Shown one piece after another: positions 15,919 to 51,400 of a stretch of 64,000 bases of DNA. Position numbers and translations under genes: made by a program. This DNA is from Portunus trituberculatus (Eukaryota; Arthropoda; Malacostraca; Decapoda; Portunidae): contig NC_059268.1 in assembly GCF_017591435.1 (NCBI RefSeq), forward strand, positions 11,280,184-11,344,183, written 5' to 3'. Within the stretch, counting starts at the first letter, position 1; each line of letters opens with the position of its first letter. The notes beneath the pieces are model-generated. The model made no database searches. It was not told where the DNA came from and saw nothing but the letters and a program-made list of their open reading frames with translations.

Positions 15919-16211
15919 TTCATGCTGATACTTGCAAGGCACACCCAGACGGAACAAAGCCAAGCCTGCCACGCACCAGGAACACTTGCCAGGGATCACG
16001 GAAGCCACGGTAACTTTTCCCATTGTTTCTACGCATCCACAGTGCACTTTCACACGCCACCAATTTCGATCAGATCAGAGGCCAAAACTTGAAGCTTCGA
16101 GCATGCACGTAACTGAACTCTGTAAGGCAATCCCACAGCACTGCCGCGTGAGGTGCTTGCGTTATTGGATAGTGCAAGTTTCCCACGGTCAATATTGCGT
16201 GGTGAGATGTG

Positions 16212-16350
16212 GCCCCGTATTCAGAAAGGTCTAGCTCTCTCACCACGACGATTTTCAAAGGCCACAGAGACGATGAGCCGACTAGTCAAAGAGGGTTTCT
16301 CCGGTTGATAATGTAGAAACCTTGTTAATCTCACTAGCACACCATACTCT
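16212..16350 (-). mobile_element. MITE family M, 3'-end fragment
   Basis: The terminus GGCCCCGTATTCAGAAAGG is followed by CTCTCTCACCACGACGATTTTCAAAGGCCACAGAGA and GTTGATAATGTAGAAACCTTGTTAATC, the family landmarks in reverse. The other terminus is not found. A further badly diverged copy may lie at about 16612-16800. Confidence 0.75.
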
Positions 16351-16450
16351 TACAAAATTATATGTTAAGATACCGTTCTATCTAATAATAATACAAATAC
16401 GAAATTACAGGTTTTTTTTTCAAGCATCTGATACTGATAGCATACCTCCC

Positions 16451-17214
<764 letters not shown>

Positions 17215-17554
17215 GGGCAGTCCGTCTTGAAGAATTCCTGTGCTAGGGGTTATGAGATTCAATTACTTACTACACCCACTAAAGTAATTCCCAGCAGGCG
17301 TAATATCACGTATACACTGTCCCATACATCAGAGGTGCGGGGGTAAGGAGAGGCAACGGCAGCACAAACAAAAGCAGACCCTTTGGCCCTTAATAGATAG
17401 TACGCGATTGTATACAGTAAACTTAGACACAGTATGGAACTTTAAAAGATTATGTAAACGTATGGATGCGGAAGATGGGTGGAAATAAGTATAGATATCT
17501 TTCTTTATTCATGTGTAGACCTGATGGCTTCTTGCAGCTTCCCTTTCTTTTTTA

Positions 17555-17757
17555 GACCATGTTTTGAAACCCATCTGCGCCGCACCTAAACCATTTAAAA
17601 ATTCTCTAGTTGAGGCTACTTGGGTTTTTAAAGGTGTGTTTACGGTTTAAGTGACAAGTGAACACGCTCTCCATTATCAATAGAAGAGACAGTCTTAAGA
17701 ACCTGGGTAATCATCACTGTGGCCTTTGAAAATAGTCGTGGTGCGAGAGCAAAGCAT
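17555..17757 (+). mobile_element. MITE family M, right terminus lost
   Basis: It starts GACCATGTTTTGAAACCC, then TGCGCCGCACCTAAACCA, and includes CAGTCTTAAGAACCTGGGTAATCATCACTGTGGCC. It ends at GTCGTGGTGCGAGAGCAAAGC without the terminal inverted repeat. Confidence 0.75.
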
Positions 17758-19293
17758 GACAATGCGACATACCGACACAGAACAAAAACCCTTGATGTGG
17801 AAATGAGAGGAACGAGTTTACAGCGAGGATCTTGACCCCGGACACCCACGTAGTACTAATGAGGACAATGAGGAGAACTCTCACGGCTCGCCACAATGAT
17901 GTTCGGAGGGCGCTAAGTGCTATTCTGGAGAGGCCGGCCTTGGCGAGATCACGGTGATTCAGCACTGCAGATTCAGCCGCCAAAACAAAAGCTTGGGTAT
18001 TAAGTCTGTACAGTCGGAAAAAGATGGCTGAGAATACTCGTATCACCTAAATCAACGTACCGATCCGTCCCTTCGCTGTGTATCACGTCATTATATTACA
18101 TTATAGAACATTTCCATGGTGTATATTCTACTGAAGTCAACACGAAAATACCACAGATACGCCACGTCTACGACTAACATATGCGCCACAAGTGTGTTAT
18201 ATGTACCAGCTGTGGTGTTGTTCCTCCGAGGCATCCACCCACTGCGCCGCGGTAGGTGACACTGCACCGTCAAGGTTGTGTTAATAGTACATAATTGCTG
18301 GTTACGTGACTCAGAGGCTTGTTTTCTTAGAAGCTTCCCTCTTCCATCAGGCAAATTCTTCACAGGCTACAGTCATGGTTTGTCGTGTTATCATGAATGT
18401 CTTTCCTAAATATAATATCACGATAACATCACAATTATAGAAACACCTGAAAATCCATAATGACGTCACCCTATAGACTTTTTTTAAGTATTCTCCCTAC
18501 AGACTGTTTTTAAAGTATTCTTTTATAGTTATAACATGATTCAACTTATTCCTGAGTAGATATAAGCGTCTGAGTAAACTCCAACAACTCATCAACTTCC
18601 GGAGCTGTACAAGACGATACAAACACGTGCGAAACAGACACACTGGGTGATTTGCTGCCCACACAGGGGGTAGACCTTTTCCAACCTCCACTCCCCCCTA
18701 TCCACTCTCTACTGACCTGGCCAGATGGGGAGGGAAGGAAAACAGAGAAGAGACCCGCAGGCTACAAGGGACGTTAGCTCCAGTATCAAGAGCTAAAACA
18801 TTCCGCAGGGAGAGTGAACCAGACACACGCCTCTCTTGCAAGGACAACACACTTTCCTCGCTGGTTTTTGTGGCTCCTGGTTCCGGGATGGGGAGGATCA
18901 AAGGACTTCTGGCCGGATGTTATCTTACCGGGGCCAACACGAACTGACCCGGAATATGACCCACCACTCGGCACCTCAATAATGACCGACCCGAGCTGAC
19001 CCTTCCGCACGGACACACAATGCCTCCTCGACCTCGCCACCGCCAGTGACCAGACGCCAGAGACGCCAAACACACTCCATTCTGCTCCTCACGCTCCGCT
19101 CTTTGTCCTTCCCGAGACGCTATACTTTGCTGGGAGGAGCATCGCAACACCTCGCCCTGTACTCTTTCCTCTTGATTACTCCTTTTTTTATATCTAATTT
19201 GACTTTTAAACGCGATCATTGGAATTTTTACTATAAAGGTACAAACACGACTATAATTCTATGACGTCTACAAACACCTAACTGGCGAAGACA
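17758..19293. other. Unique-looking stretch, no gene recognised
   Basis: GC content is higher around 17840-17960 and 18700-19100. I checked the minus strand here for the missing bib exons (conserved NPARSLGP-type and TDP motifs) and saw none. Short open frames have no recognisable domain. Confidence 0.4.
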
Positions 19294-19513
19294 AGGCTCA
19301 TATTCTCAAACACTTCTATGCTCCACCTCCTCTATTTCAAAACGCTTTATCTATATTCACCACGAGATTTTTAAGATGTTGTTACGGTTCTAGAGGCAAA
19401 ATGACAATATTTCTACATTATTAACTGGAGAAACACTTAAAGACCCCGCTAATCATCTCGGTGGCCTTTGAAAATATTCGTGATGAGAGAGCAAAGCGTT
19501 TCTGAATACGGAT
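19294..19513 (+). mobile_element. MITE family M, intact-looking copy
   Basis: The termini are GGCTCATATTCTCAAACAC and GCGTTTCTGAATACGGATT, imperfect inverted repeats. The landmarks CACCACGAGATTTTTAAGATG, GACAATATTTCTACATTATT and GGTGGCCTTTGAAAATATTCGTGATGAGAGAGC are all present. About 220 bp, one internal unit. Confidence 0.8.
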
Positions 19514-20145
19514 TATAAAACCTTCACTTTCATAGTTGCTTTGTAAATATTTCAAAGACAAAGGACACACAGTACAAGCATCTTAGGTCTTCTCTTTCAG
19601 TGATAAGCTCAAGTAGTTGTGTGTTCCGCGGAATGTGTTTGGCTTAGTCTATCACAAGATGCCGCTGCCATCTTGAGACAGACAACACGGATGGAGGTCT
19701 CTATTTCAGACAACGGCGAAAGAGAAGGGAGAAAATAAATATACATAAATAAAACATGAATTATTGGTATTATTCAGCCTGAGCAGTGCCTAAATAGAGC
19801 AGGAAACAAGGTGGAGAAGGTGCCACTTTCGTCCGTGACTCATGCGCATCCACTGTCTTCCGTGAAAAAATAGAAATACCACCACCATCGCTAAACCACC
19901 ACCAACAACAACAACACAGACGCCGCCGCCACCACCGCCCACGAGGAGGCCGTCATTCTACTCTGGGCGAAGGCGTCAGGCAGCGGGTGGTAGCGGCTTT
20001 CATCTATGCCTTTGTGCTACTGCAGGCTGTACCGCGGCTGGGAAAACAAGAGGGTGCGTCTTCTGAGTATAGAGACATGAGCCTTTCTTGCTTCATTTCT
20101 TCCCTGTGTGTAAATTGCGCGTGAAATCTTGCAGTAAATGAAGGG

Positions 20146-20150
<5 letters not shown>

Positions 20151-20231
<81 letters not shown>

Positions 20232-20314
20232 TATTACAACTTTGATCAACCACCGATCCTCTCCTTATCTCGGAAAAAGAAAAAAGGTTGAGACAAAAGC
20301 AAACTTGACGTTGC

Positions 20315-20375
<61 letters not shown>
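20151..20375. repeat. (CT)37 and (CT)29 microsatellites
   Basis: Two CT tracts at 20151-20224 and 20318-20375. The arginine/glutamate and serine/leucine open frames crossing them are spurious. Confidence 0.95.
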
Positions 20376-20378
<3 letters not shown>

Positions 20379-21086
20379 TCAAGTTCTGCTAATTATTTCC
20401 TATTTTTCTTTATTATCATCTTCGTCAGGTGTTTGTTTGAAGCGTGAAGGAGACCTGCCATCACCTTTCAATATCAGTGACAAACAGACAGACAGGCCTC
20501 GTTTTTTTACTCTTCCCCTTCTTCTTCGGGAGAGAATCGATCATTTCATTGGTTCCCGTCTCATTGGTGTCAAAGAATAGATTCGTTTAAAAAGCTAGAC
20601 AAAACATAAATTACTTCTCTCTCCCTGCTTGTTGTGTTGTATACGCAATAGAAATATTATACAGACCAAACAAAAAAAAAATCATACTTTCACGCATTAT
20701 AATTAGTATATTTCCTGGTAATAAAGGATACTGCAAATGACAAAGCATCATAAAGTATATACGATTTCTTTAAAGCTGCAACATACTACTTATTACCTAA
20801 ACTGTATTCAGGAGTACGTAAATAAATACCAAACAATACCATTTCCACGATCTCTTAGTCTTAGCTCTAGTGAAACGGTATTTACTTTTTTCTTTCTTTC
20901 TTTTAATCACATCACGTCACATCAGGAATCCACGCAACAAAAATGAGGCGACGCGACTTTGACAATCTTGAACTCCGGGACAACTCTGTAAAACTTGCCA
21001 CTTGGAAACAAAAGACGTAGGCACTTCTCTTAGAGGCGACTCAGGCTGGAACGACCTGCCGTGAGGTGATAACAGACCCCCACCCC

Positions 21087-21089
<3 letters not shown>

Positions 21090-21167
<78 letters not shown>

Positions 21168-21270
21168 CATATCAACTCTAGCATCTTCACACTACTTCTA
21201 CTATTACTACTACTACTACTACAATTACTACTACTCCTACTACTACTCCTACTATTACTACTACTACTAC
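21090..21270. repeat. (CT)37 followed by imperfect (CTA)n
   Basis: (CT)n covers 21090-21164 and an interrupted CTA/CTC trinucleotide tract covers about 21190-21270. Confidence 0.9.
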
Positions 21271-21599
21271 GCACACATAACCCATATTAGCCAAACACCC
21301 ACACTAACTCCACCTCCCACACCATCACCTTAACATATATACTGGCACTACCTCCCAGCACCGCCACGCCTCCCTTGATGCCACTACAGAGCTGGGTCAT
21401 TAGGGAGCTTTAAAAGATTAGAGGAATTGGATGAGGAAGATGGATTGAGATAAGTTGAGCATGTTTTAATCCTTTCAATGTTATGTTAATCTTTGGGTAA
21501 CATTAAAAAGAGCATAGGAACATAATTTGAGTAGGTCTAAGGTGAATTGAAAGAATTAGAGATACGTTTTCCATTTCTTTATGCTACCTATATACATAA

Positions 21600-21990
21600 C
21601 GAAGAAATATGCTGTTTTTTTTTTTATTGTAAGAGGGGAAAGCTGGCCAAGGACGACATAAAACGAAAAAAAAAAAAAGGACCAATTAGTTGCCAATCCC
21701 CTTGCAGGTCTAAGACAGTTAGTAAAAAAAAAAAAGATAAATGTCTTGAAATCTCGCTCTTAAATGAAGTCAAGTCATAGGAAGTCAGAAACACAGAAGC
21801 AGGTAAAGAGTTCCAGAGTTTACTAGGGAAAGGTATGAATGTTTGAGAGATGAGAGATAAGAGAGTTTACCAGTAGTACAAAAATGTGTCAGAAAAGCAG
21901 GTAAGGAGTTCTAGAGGTTACTAGGGAAAAGTATGAATGTTTGAGAAATGAGATAAGAGAGTTTTACCAGATTTAACTGTAGTACAAAAA
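21600..21990 (-). mobile_element. 3' end of non-LTR retrotransposon, RT C-terminal relic
   Basis: Reading the minus strand gives TFIPFPSKLWNSLPASVF followed by LTSYDLTSFKSEISRHLS, the characteristic W-N-S-L-P then S-F-K spacing at the C-terminus of LINE reverse transcriptases of the CR1/Jockey type. The 3' UTR then matches 7108-7215 and 930-1020. A short partial duplication of the WNS segment lies at about 21895-21985. There is no full-length ORF. Confidence 0.7.
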
Positions 21991-22393
21991 TGTGTCAGAA
22001 ATGCAAAGAAAATATAGATAAAAGAAATTGGTATTGAAAGATTCTCGTAGTTTCCCTTATGTTCTTACACTCCATGCCATACCAGTTCTCCTCCACTCCC
22101 TCACACACGTGCATTCCACTCCCTGCTGGTTCCCGGTAATACAAATCAACACCCTTTCTTCACCTCCAAGTCCCTCCAACCCTTTCACTTCCATCACCAC
22201 CTCTGTAAACACCGCGCCATACCCTGCCACACCCGGTCCCATCCTGCCCCTTTCTCTCTGTCTATCCCCTCGTGTCTTCAGTGGGCTTATCTATCCAAAC
22301 TCTTCGCCTTTACACTGAACACAAATATCTTCAGAAAAATAGTGAAAGAAAAAATATTTCTCATCCACAAAGAATAAACTGATCATTAAAAAA

Positions 22394-23481
<1,088 letters not shown>

Positions 23482-23688
23482 TTTTTACCTGTCCACGCCA
23501 TGAATTTTTACCTCCGCAAATGGAGTTGGGTCAAAGGTCATAAAAATAATCTCTTAACCGCCTCCCCCTACCCCCACAAAAAAAAAAATAAATAAATAAA
23601 TAAAAACAATGAAATCTTTAAGAGTATAAAAGCAACACGGAGGGAAAAATATAAAATAAACGGAAGGTTGTAGTGTACTGAGACTTTG

Positions 23689-23907
23689 GTTCGTATTCAG
23701 GCACTGCTCTCACCACGACTAATTTTCCAAGGCCACAGAGATGATTAGCGAGGTTTTCAAGAGTGTTTCTCCAGTTCATATTGTAGAAATCTTGTCACTC
23801 TGCCTCTAGAACCGTATAAACACCTTAAAAACTTACTCGTGTAAATCTAAATAAACCCTCTTGAAATAATGGAGATGAATCATGGAAGTGTTTGAAAATA
23901 TGAGCTG
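23689..23907 (-). mobile_element. MITE family M, reverse copy
   Basis: The left terminus is GTTCGTATTCAGGCAC and the right terminus GAAGTGTTTGAAAATATGAGC. Between them are CTCTCACCACGACTAATTTTCC, GGCCACAGAGATGATTAGCGAGG and TTTCTCCAGTTCATATTGTAG. Confidence 0.8.
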
Positions 23908-24606
23908 TACATACTGGAGTGCATTTTTTACCATGAGTTTTGGGTATGACTGGACGATCTTATTTAAATTAGGAAGGATCTATGGAGGTTAGACGATTAA
24001 TGGCCACAACCTTTACTATTTCAATCCTAACATGAGTATCTGAAGCTGTATAAAACCACCAAATAGTAAGCACAGTAAGTATGAAAACGCGTCATGGCAC
24101 TGAAGGGGTTAAGGGCCCATCTCTCCCTCATCTTCTTTTATGTATGATTCTCACTTCCATCAACTGTTGGATTTCACTTCACATATCTACTATATTTCAA
24201 AGGGACATAATGTATTTAAACGAATACTGCCTTTTTGTCTTAATTTCTTGTCTTTCTTGTCTGTTTTTTTCATCCTGTTCCTTTATCTTTCTTACTCCTC
24301 CTCCTCCTCCTCCTCCTCCAACTATAAGTCCATAAAATGCTACAACTACACTTCATTTTTTCTCCTCCCTTTTTGACCAGCAGTTCATTTTCCCCCACCT
24401 TCCAGCAACTAACTTCCCCCCCTCCCTTCCACCTTTTTTTTACTTCCTGGTATCCTTGAAACCCTTGTTTGTAGTTCAAAAAATAATTGTTCCGGGGTTT
24501 TTTGAGTCTTCGTCAAAACAAACAAAGAAAAGACAGACATGACCAGACTGTTCCATAACAAAACAAATCCTTTTAAACTCTTGAGTGCACTTTGCAAAAT
24601 GAATAA

Positions 24607-24610
<4 letters not shown>

Positions 24611-24663
<53 letters not shown>

Positions 24664-24726
24664 CAGTCTTCGGCTATACAGACATGATGGTGATGATAAT
24701 GGTTATGGTAATGGTTATAGTTATGG

Positions 24727-24771
<45 letters not shown>

Positions 24772-24858
24772 GAATTACGAGCAGGAAAAAAGAAAAACAT
24801 GAAAGAAAAACAAGAAAAGTAATACCAGATAAGTAATACGTTATACCTACATATGAAA

Positions 24859-24917
<59 letters not shown>

Positions 24918-24991
24918 ATCACATCAACAGTACAATCACCTCAGTATCATCATCCACCACAACCACCACCTGCACAAACCACACACTATAA

Positions 24992-25056
<65 letters not shown>
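24611..25056. repeat. Microsatellite cluster: (CT), (GAT), (GTA), (CT)
   Basis: (CT)n lies at 24611-24659, (GAT)n at 24725-24771, (GTA)n at 24861-24916 and (CT)n at 24992-25056. Poly-Asp, poly-His and poly-Thr frames over them are artefacts. Confidence 0.95.
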
Positions 25057-25059
<3 letters not shown>

Positions 25060-25387
25060 ACCACCACCAAATTACCAAACCCACACTTTTATAATGCAGC
25101 AAATGAGATCAAATTAAGGAAACCACGTGAATTCGCTACCTTGCACGATATCAAGAGAGAGAGAATAAAAAAAAATGATAATAAAATAATGGAAAAAAAA
25201 ACTTAAATCCAAGGAGACTTTTGAACGAGAAGTGAGGATCTAAAATAAAGAATGAATAAAATAAAGAGATATATTGTAAAAACGGACTGAAAATCTAAAT
25301 GAAAAATGGAAAATATACGTTTGAACTGAAATATAAACAACGTAAAATCTTATAAACCTTACATTTGTTCGATAGATTTAAATGTAC

Positions 25388-25389
<2 letters not shown>

Positions 25390-25452
<63 letters not shown>

Positions 25453-25647
25453 GTGGTACAGTAGAACCATGCGTGCTTTGGGGTCCGAGGGGTCTCCAAG
25501 CTCACGGGTTCGAATCCTGTCCACGGTCGGAGTGTAGGTTGGGCTTCCTCACTCGGGGCAATGGTTTCCAAGCGGGTGGGCTTTGAGATAGGAGGTACCC
25601 CAAAAAGTATCCCCTTTACCCCATAAATTCCCGTGAAAAGCCCACAT

Positions 25648-25708
<61 letters not shown>
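25390..25708. repeat. (GA)n tract split by a SINE
   Basis: (GA)n of about 61 bp ends at 25450 and resumes at 25651 for about 58 bp. The 200 bp between is SINE S1. Either the SINE inserted into a GA tract, or its own 3' tail is GA and the 5' tract is older. Confidence 0.9.
25451..25650 (+). mobile_element. tRNA-derived SINE (family S1), second copy
   Basis: It starts CCGTGGTACAGTAGAACC and has the B box GGTTCGAATCC and the body through CCGTGAAAAGCCCACATGG, matching the copy at 4399 at roughly 94 percent by eye. It lacks the first few bases of the tRNA-like head (GGGGCCG) and its tail is (GA)n in place of (TA)n. A coding frame crossing it is spurious. Confidence 0.85.
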
Positions 25709-25711
<3 letters not shown>

Positions 25712-25973
25712 AGCGATGAGGAAAGTTAGGAAATCGGAGAGAAGGGAGAATACGGTGAGAGGGAGGGAGGCTGGAGGAGGGGAAAGAGGGGAAGAAGGAG
25801 CTGTCGGGACGGAGTGAGGGGAGGAGACAAGGCTCCCGCTCATCCTGGGATAAGTGGGGAGAGGGGAGAGGGAGAGATGGAAGAGGACGAGGAAGGGAAG
25901 AGAGAGAGAGGACTTTATTAACAACAGACAGACCTTGAGACATCGAGGTGTGGGAGGAAGAAAGAGTGCACAC

Positions 25974-26152
<179 letters not shown>

Positions 26153-26705
26153 TTCTTTACGTAATATTTCAACACAACTTTCCATTGCAGTCTATCCATT
26201 TACTTACTCTTTATTCTCTTAGCATTGTCTTCACCAAGCTGTATGTACCTTAAGATGCAATACAAAACACCATTATCACCATCCCATTGGCACACTCTAT
26301 CAAAGCTTTGTACACTTCATCTCTAAGTGCACCAACTGAGGTGAGTATTTAGTAACTATTTGTTTTCTGAAGCTGCTCCGGTGTTAGCGTGGGTTGCCTC
26401 GGCCCGGACTGACGTACTGTTTATAAAATCACTCATACACCTCTTGAATCCCCCTCGTGTTTCCTGTGTTCCATAGTTGAGGCTCAAGTGAATATGTAGA
26501 GTGGATGGCTAAATTAGTGATTTTGAGCTAGTCTGGGATACATGGTGGACATTTAAGAAGGGAAGCTGCAAGAACTCCATAGGCACATACGTGGGTGATC
26601 CATGTACTACTACGAAACATGCCAACCTATTTCCATCTATCTATCCAGAAGTTGACACGGAGAAATTAGAATGAAGACGGAAGATTTCCATGGTACGCGG
26701 CCAAT

Positions 26706-26706
26706 G

Positions 26707-26768
<62 letters not shown>

Positions 26769-26923
26769 AAATGTTAGACTGTCAATGCGTTGGCTTCTCC
26801 CGTCCAAATGACACATGACACTCCATCCTGCCCCGTTCATTTGTATCAGTTCTGCTAATTTCCTGTCACCCGCATAACAGTGCTGTGATTTGCTTCTACG
26901 GGCTTTCATTATACGTATCAATT

Positions 26924-27012
<89 letters not shown>

Positions 27013-27368
27013 GCAAGCCAGTAAAGGTGTGAGGTTAATTGGCAACAAAAAGGTAAAGGTTTAAATGATGAGGGGAGAGCAGGAGGCGGGGAGGAGAAGG
27101 GGACTCCAGAGGGCTGTTTGGAAAAGGTTAGGAGACTTTGGTTATGAAGGTGACGAGGGCAAGCGAGTTAAGGCGATGAGTCCCTAGGCGTCCTCCTAAA
27201 GGTTGCAGCTCTCAACCGGCCCCTTGAGACGCAAAGATCACGAGGCTAAGATGACTTCAAGGGAACCCACACCAAGGAAGGTCTGTGTAAAATTAATGTA
27301 GCACGTCCGAGAGGTTCCAAGGTTGTCTTTAGGTTGACGTGGGAAGGTCAAGACTGGAATCTGTTATA

Positions 27369-27442
<74 letters not shown>
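26706..27442. repeat. (AC)n 26706-26766, (GA)n 26927-27008, (GT)n 27369-27442
   Basis: Three dinucleotide tracts lie on the 3' side of the last visible bib exon, so they probably fall in a bib intron. The intervening sequence (26151-26700 and 27010-27368) has no recognisable exon. Confidence 0.9.
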
Positions 27443-27443
<1 letters not shown>

Positions 27444-27631
27444 CGCACGCCAACACTCGCTAAATACCGTGCCTGGCAAGAATATACGTGCACAGGAACC
27501 TGAAGGAACACAAATACAGAAAGAAACGGAGGGAGAAAAGAGACTTTTGCCATATACAAAGCGTCAAAAAGCAGGAAGACGTGATTCCCCAAAAAGCAGC
27601 AGGTAGGACTTGATGAAGAGGCAACACTTAC

Positions 27632-32641
<5,010 letters not shown>

Positions 32642-33482
32642 TGTCACACCAAAGCCTCACGCCCACACCACACTCTCTTTCACACACACACACGGCTGGC
32701 CTCACACACCACTCAGGCCACTCAGCGACACAAGGTCTAGCTGTGCTCGCTCATGCTTTGTACCAGGTGAAGCACCGCTGCACAACCTTGGCGGGATATT
32801 CTATCGTTATCACCTAACTTCTGCCAGTTTTTGTTAACATGTCATCTCCCACCGCATGAATGTGCAACCTACCCAAATGCTCAATAACTACATGTGACAT
32901 ATATCACACTGTGGTCTTTGGGTATCCTTAAAGATTAAGCACTATCAATTGGCGAAATAAGAGAATACAATGTCACATGGTTCCACTTGCTCCGCGCCAG
33001 CCACTACCACCTCACCACACAGACACTAACGCTCTTCTGAGGCGACGCCGATTGGCGATTGGCTTGGCTGCTTGGCATCGTACTACGCACGTAAGATGAG
33101 CTCAATACGCAACACAAAGGTTATTTCTAAATGAATTTTTACTGTTTGAAGATTATTTATCCATGTTATATACTTATCTAATATGGATGTAGACTGACTA
33201 TCAAAGAATCTAAGATGGCATGCCATTCTGTTCTTCGTACGTTTGGCAGGGACGATCCCTGCAAGTGTTGCCTTATCCTGAGTTGTCTTTTTTTGCACAG
33301 ATAAATATTTTGTAATAGGAATGGAATGGAAATTATAAAGGTATCAACTTTACTGAATGATAAAAAATCACATAGAATATGCCTACGCCAATTCATGTCT
33401 ATTGTAGTTTTCATGATTTCAGTATGTGCAAGGGACAAGGATAGGGAATGTGTTGCCATATACAGGAAGTACAGCATGTGAG

Positions 33483-33558
<76 letters not shown>

Positions 33559-34624
33559 TTCATAGGTAAAATGTGTTAATTAACAGAAACATTTATAAAT
33601 CAGAATATATGACGTAAGGATGATGGGTGGTAGGCATTACAGTTGGCACATATCCAAACGTTGATTAGTCAGCTAGTGAGTCTCCAACATGAGTTGTGGC
33701 GGTGGTGCGACAAAGGGAAGGTTTGCAGGTGAGAATGAAAAAAAAAAATAATAATAATACATCAAATTGTGTGCTGAACTGACTGAAGGGAAGGTATAAA
33801 AAGAATGCGATCATCTACATTCCTCGTTTAATCGACACGGATCAGAAGAAAAAAGAAAAAGAAAAGCTGAAAGACTGAATGCGGGGTAGGGCCGGGGACG
33901 TTGGCCGTGGAGAGAGATATAAATCACATGTCAACTCTAAGAAGACGACGTTAAGAGGAAAAGGATGGTGGAAAAAGGAAAAGAAATGGAAAGAAAGGAA
34001 GCGGTATGTGAGGTAATGGAAGGACTGCCGCTACCTGGATGGAGGGAGGGGCCTTGGAAACCTCCCCAGTCCCCAGTGGGCAGGAACAGTTGGTTAGCGG
34101 GCGTCATTCAGATCGCTGCCCGGCCACCATCTGCTACCTTGTCCAGCCAACTCTAGCCACCCACCACCACCCGCCTGACCCTACCCGCCTACTGCAGCAC
34201 ATTCCCTATTCTTCAGCTTTATCTTTACAACCATGTAATCTCTCTCTCTCTCTCTCTCTCTCTAAGTATACAGTGTCTATTGGTGTCTGTTGTCTTCTGT
34301 AAGCTTTTGAATTATAATGTAGATCATAATCAAACTATATTAAAATACTGACCACGATCTTTAAGCAGTGTCACATTAGCTTCCAGTTGCCTGCTAGTAC
34401 TCCAGTATCACAGGGGTTCTCCATACATACATTATGATGTATTTCATGCCACAACATTTAAAAGCAGGGATTTGAACACTATCAGGTTAATTGCTTTACT
34501 ACGCAACAATATAATCTTTATTTTTTGTACTATAGTTGACAATCAAGTGGCCCTGAAGATACAACGACAGCAGCAACATCAACAACAATAATATTGATAA
34601 CAACAATAGCAATAATAGCAATAA
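32642..34624. other. Upstream flank of bib, no further gene recognised
   Basis: The 5' side of bib. A (CA)n tract interrupted by TTGACAAA lies at 33486-33556. GC-richer patches near 32990-33090 and 34020-34200 could be promoter or 5' UTR sequence, but no TATA or initiator element decides this. Confidence 0.4.
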
Positions 34625-34626
34625 TG

Positions 34627-34717
<91 letters not shown>

Positions 34718-34735
34718 CAACAACAACAACAACAA
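34625..34735. repeat. (TAA)n-(CAA)n trinucleotide tract
   Basis: About 30 TAA units pass into six CAA units. The long poly-Leu minus-strand frame is an artefact. Confidence 0.95.
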
Positions 34736-50220
<15,485 letters not shown>

Positions 50221-51400
50221 GCTGCACCAGCTGCCCTTATTTCCAGAAAGAAACCCCAACTTGAGCTCTACATATCACCACTAATATTTGATCCAGTGTC
50301 ATATACTTATCAATAACCATTTATTTTCTATACAGCAAGATAACCTCATACAAAATTTGTAATGAGTTCTTTGGAAATTTCTACCAGATTTCATTACCAG
50401 AGCAATGTCAAGAAATTCAAGAATGGCATCACAAGAACAAGCTTAGTGAATAAAGGTAGAGTTCCTGAGGCTTAGTAATTTATGTGGCTAGCCCTGTGGG
50501 GGTGTGGGGCTTTCGTTGCCCCACAGGTTTCAGAGGTCTGTCTCACAGATTGCAAAAATTAAAGGCTTAAGTTTAGATTGATTCACTTATTGGTCAAAAT
50601 AAAATGACTGGTCTGAACACAACTCCACAGTTAACTAACATCATTACCCCTAATGCATGAACATAACATTTAGACACGACACAAAACCTCACAATCAGAT
50701 TTAAACTCCAGAAAACTCTGATGAGGAACACAAAAGTCAAGCATCTTATTTTTCATCAGATATCATAAATACAAATTATATCCAAAGGATTCTTTTAAAA
50801 TTGTTCTCTTACATAATTTGACTTATGTAACCAATTTATGTTAACCTGAAAAACTTTTACAAGGTGACAAATGTCTTAATCATTAGCTCAAAAGGGATTC
50901 ATGTGTATCATCATAGTATGTAAAAGCTTTAAGCATAAAGGAGTTTATATACGTAATAGAATTCTTATCTTTTTTTTTCTGGTTTCAACCACAATGACTA
51001 ATGTTGACTAACTGATCTGGAGCCTCTACTTATGCATCTATATGAATGACGCTGTGGTGTCCTTGAGAGGATGATCACCAAAACGTTACGTCTTAATGAA
51101 GAAATAAAAGCAGGCGGGAGGTCTAGGTAAAGCCCCCTCATTCCCGCCCTCCATCTCAGCAGACTGGGCTGTGACTGCCACACAGACCAACCAGCAAGAA
51201 ACACTGCATCCCTTCTTTGAAACAATATCAGGGCACTGCAACGCTGACAGGTGTTGTTAAGTAATAGTGACTGCTCCCTGATTCCTCGAAATTTCGGAAT
51301 TTTGTAAATCTACCTGTGCCCTTGCTTTGCGTGCGTGATTTAATCTTCAGTAAGAGCGTATCGTCCTCACCTTGTGTTGGAACGACGCACAGTTACAAGT
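50221..51400 (-). promoter_or_regulatory. PEX5: Likely PEX5 5' UTR intron and upstream non-coding exon
   Basis: Upstream of the ATG the minus strand reads TTTCTTTCTGGAAATAAGGG then CAGCTGGTGCAGC, compatible with a 3' splice site just before the start codon. A good donor (ACACAAG|GTGAGGACG) lies at 51371/51370, next to the GC-richer patch 51240-51480. I infer a non-coding first exon ending near 51371; no core promoter element confirms it. Confidence 0.35.
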
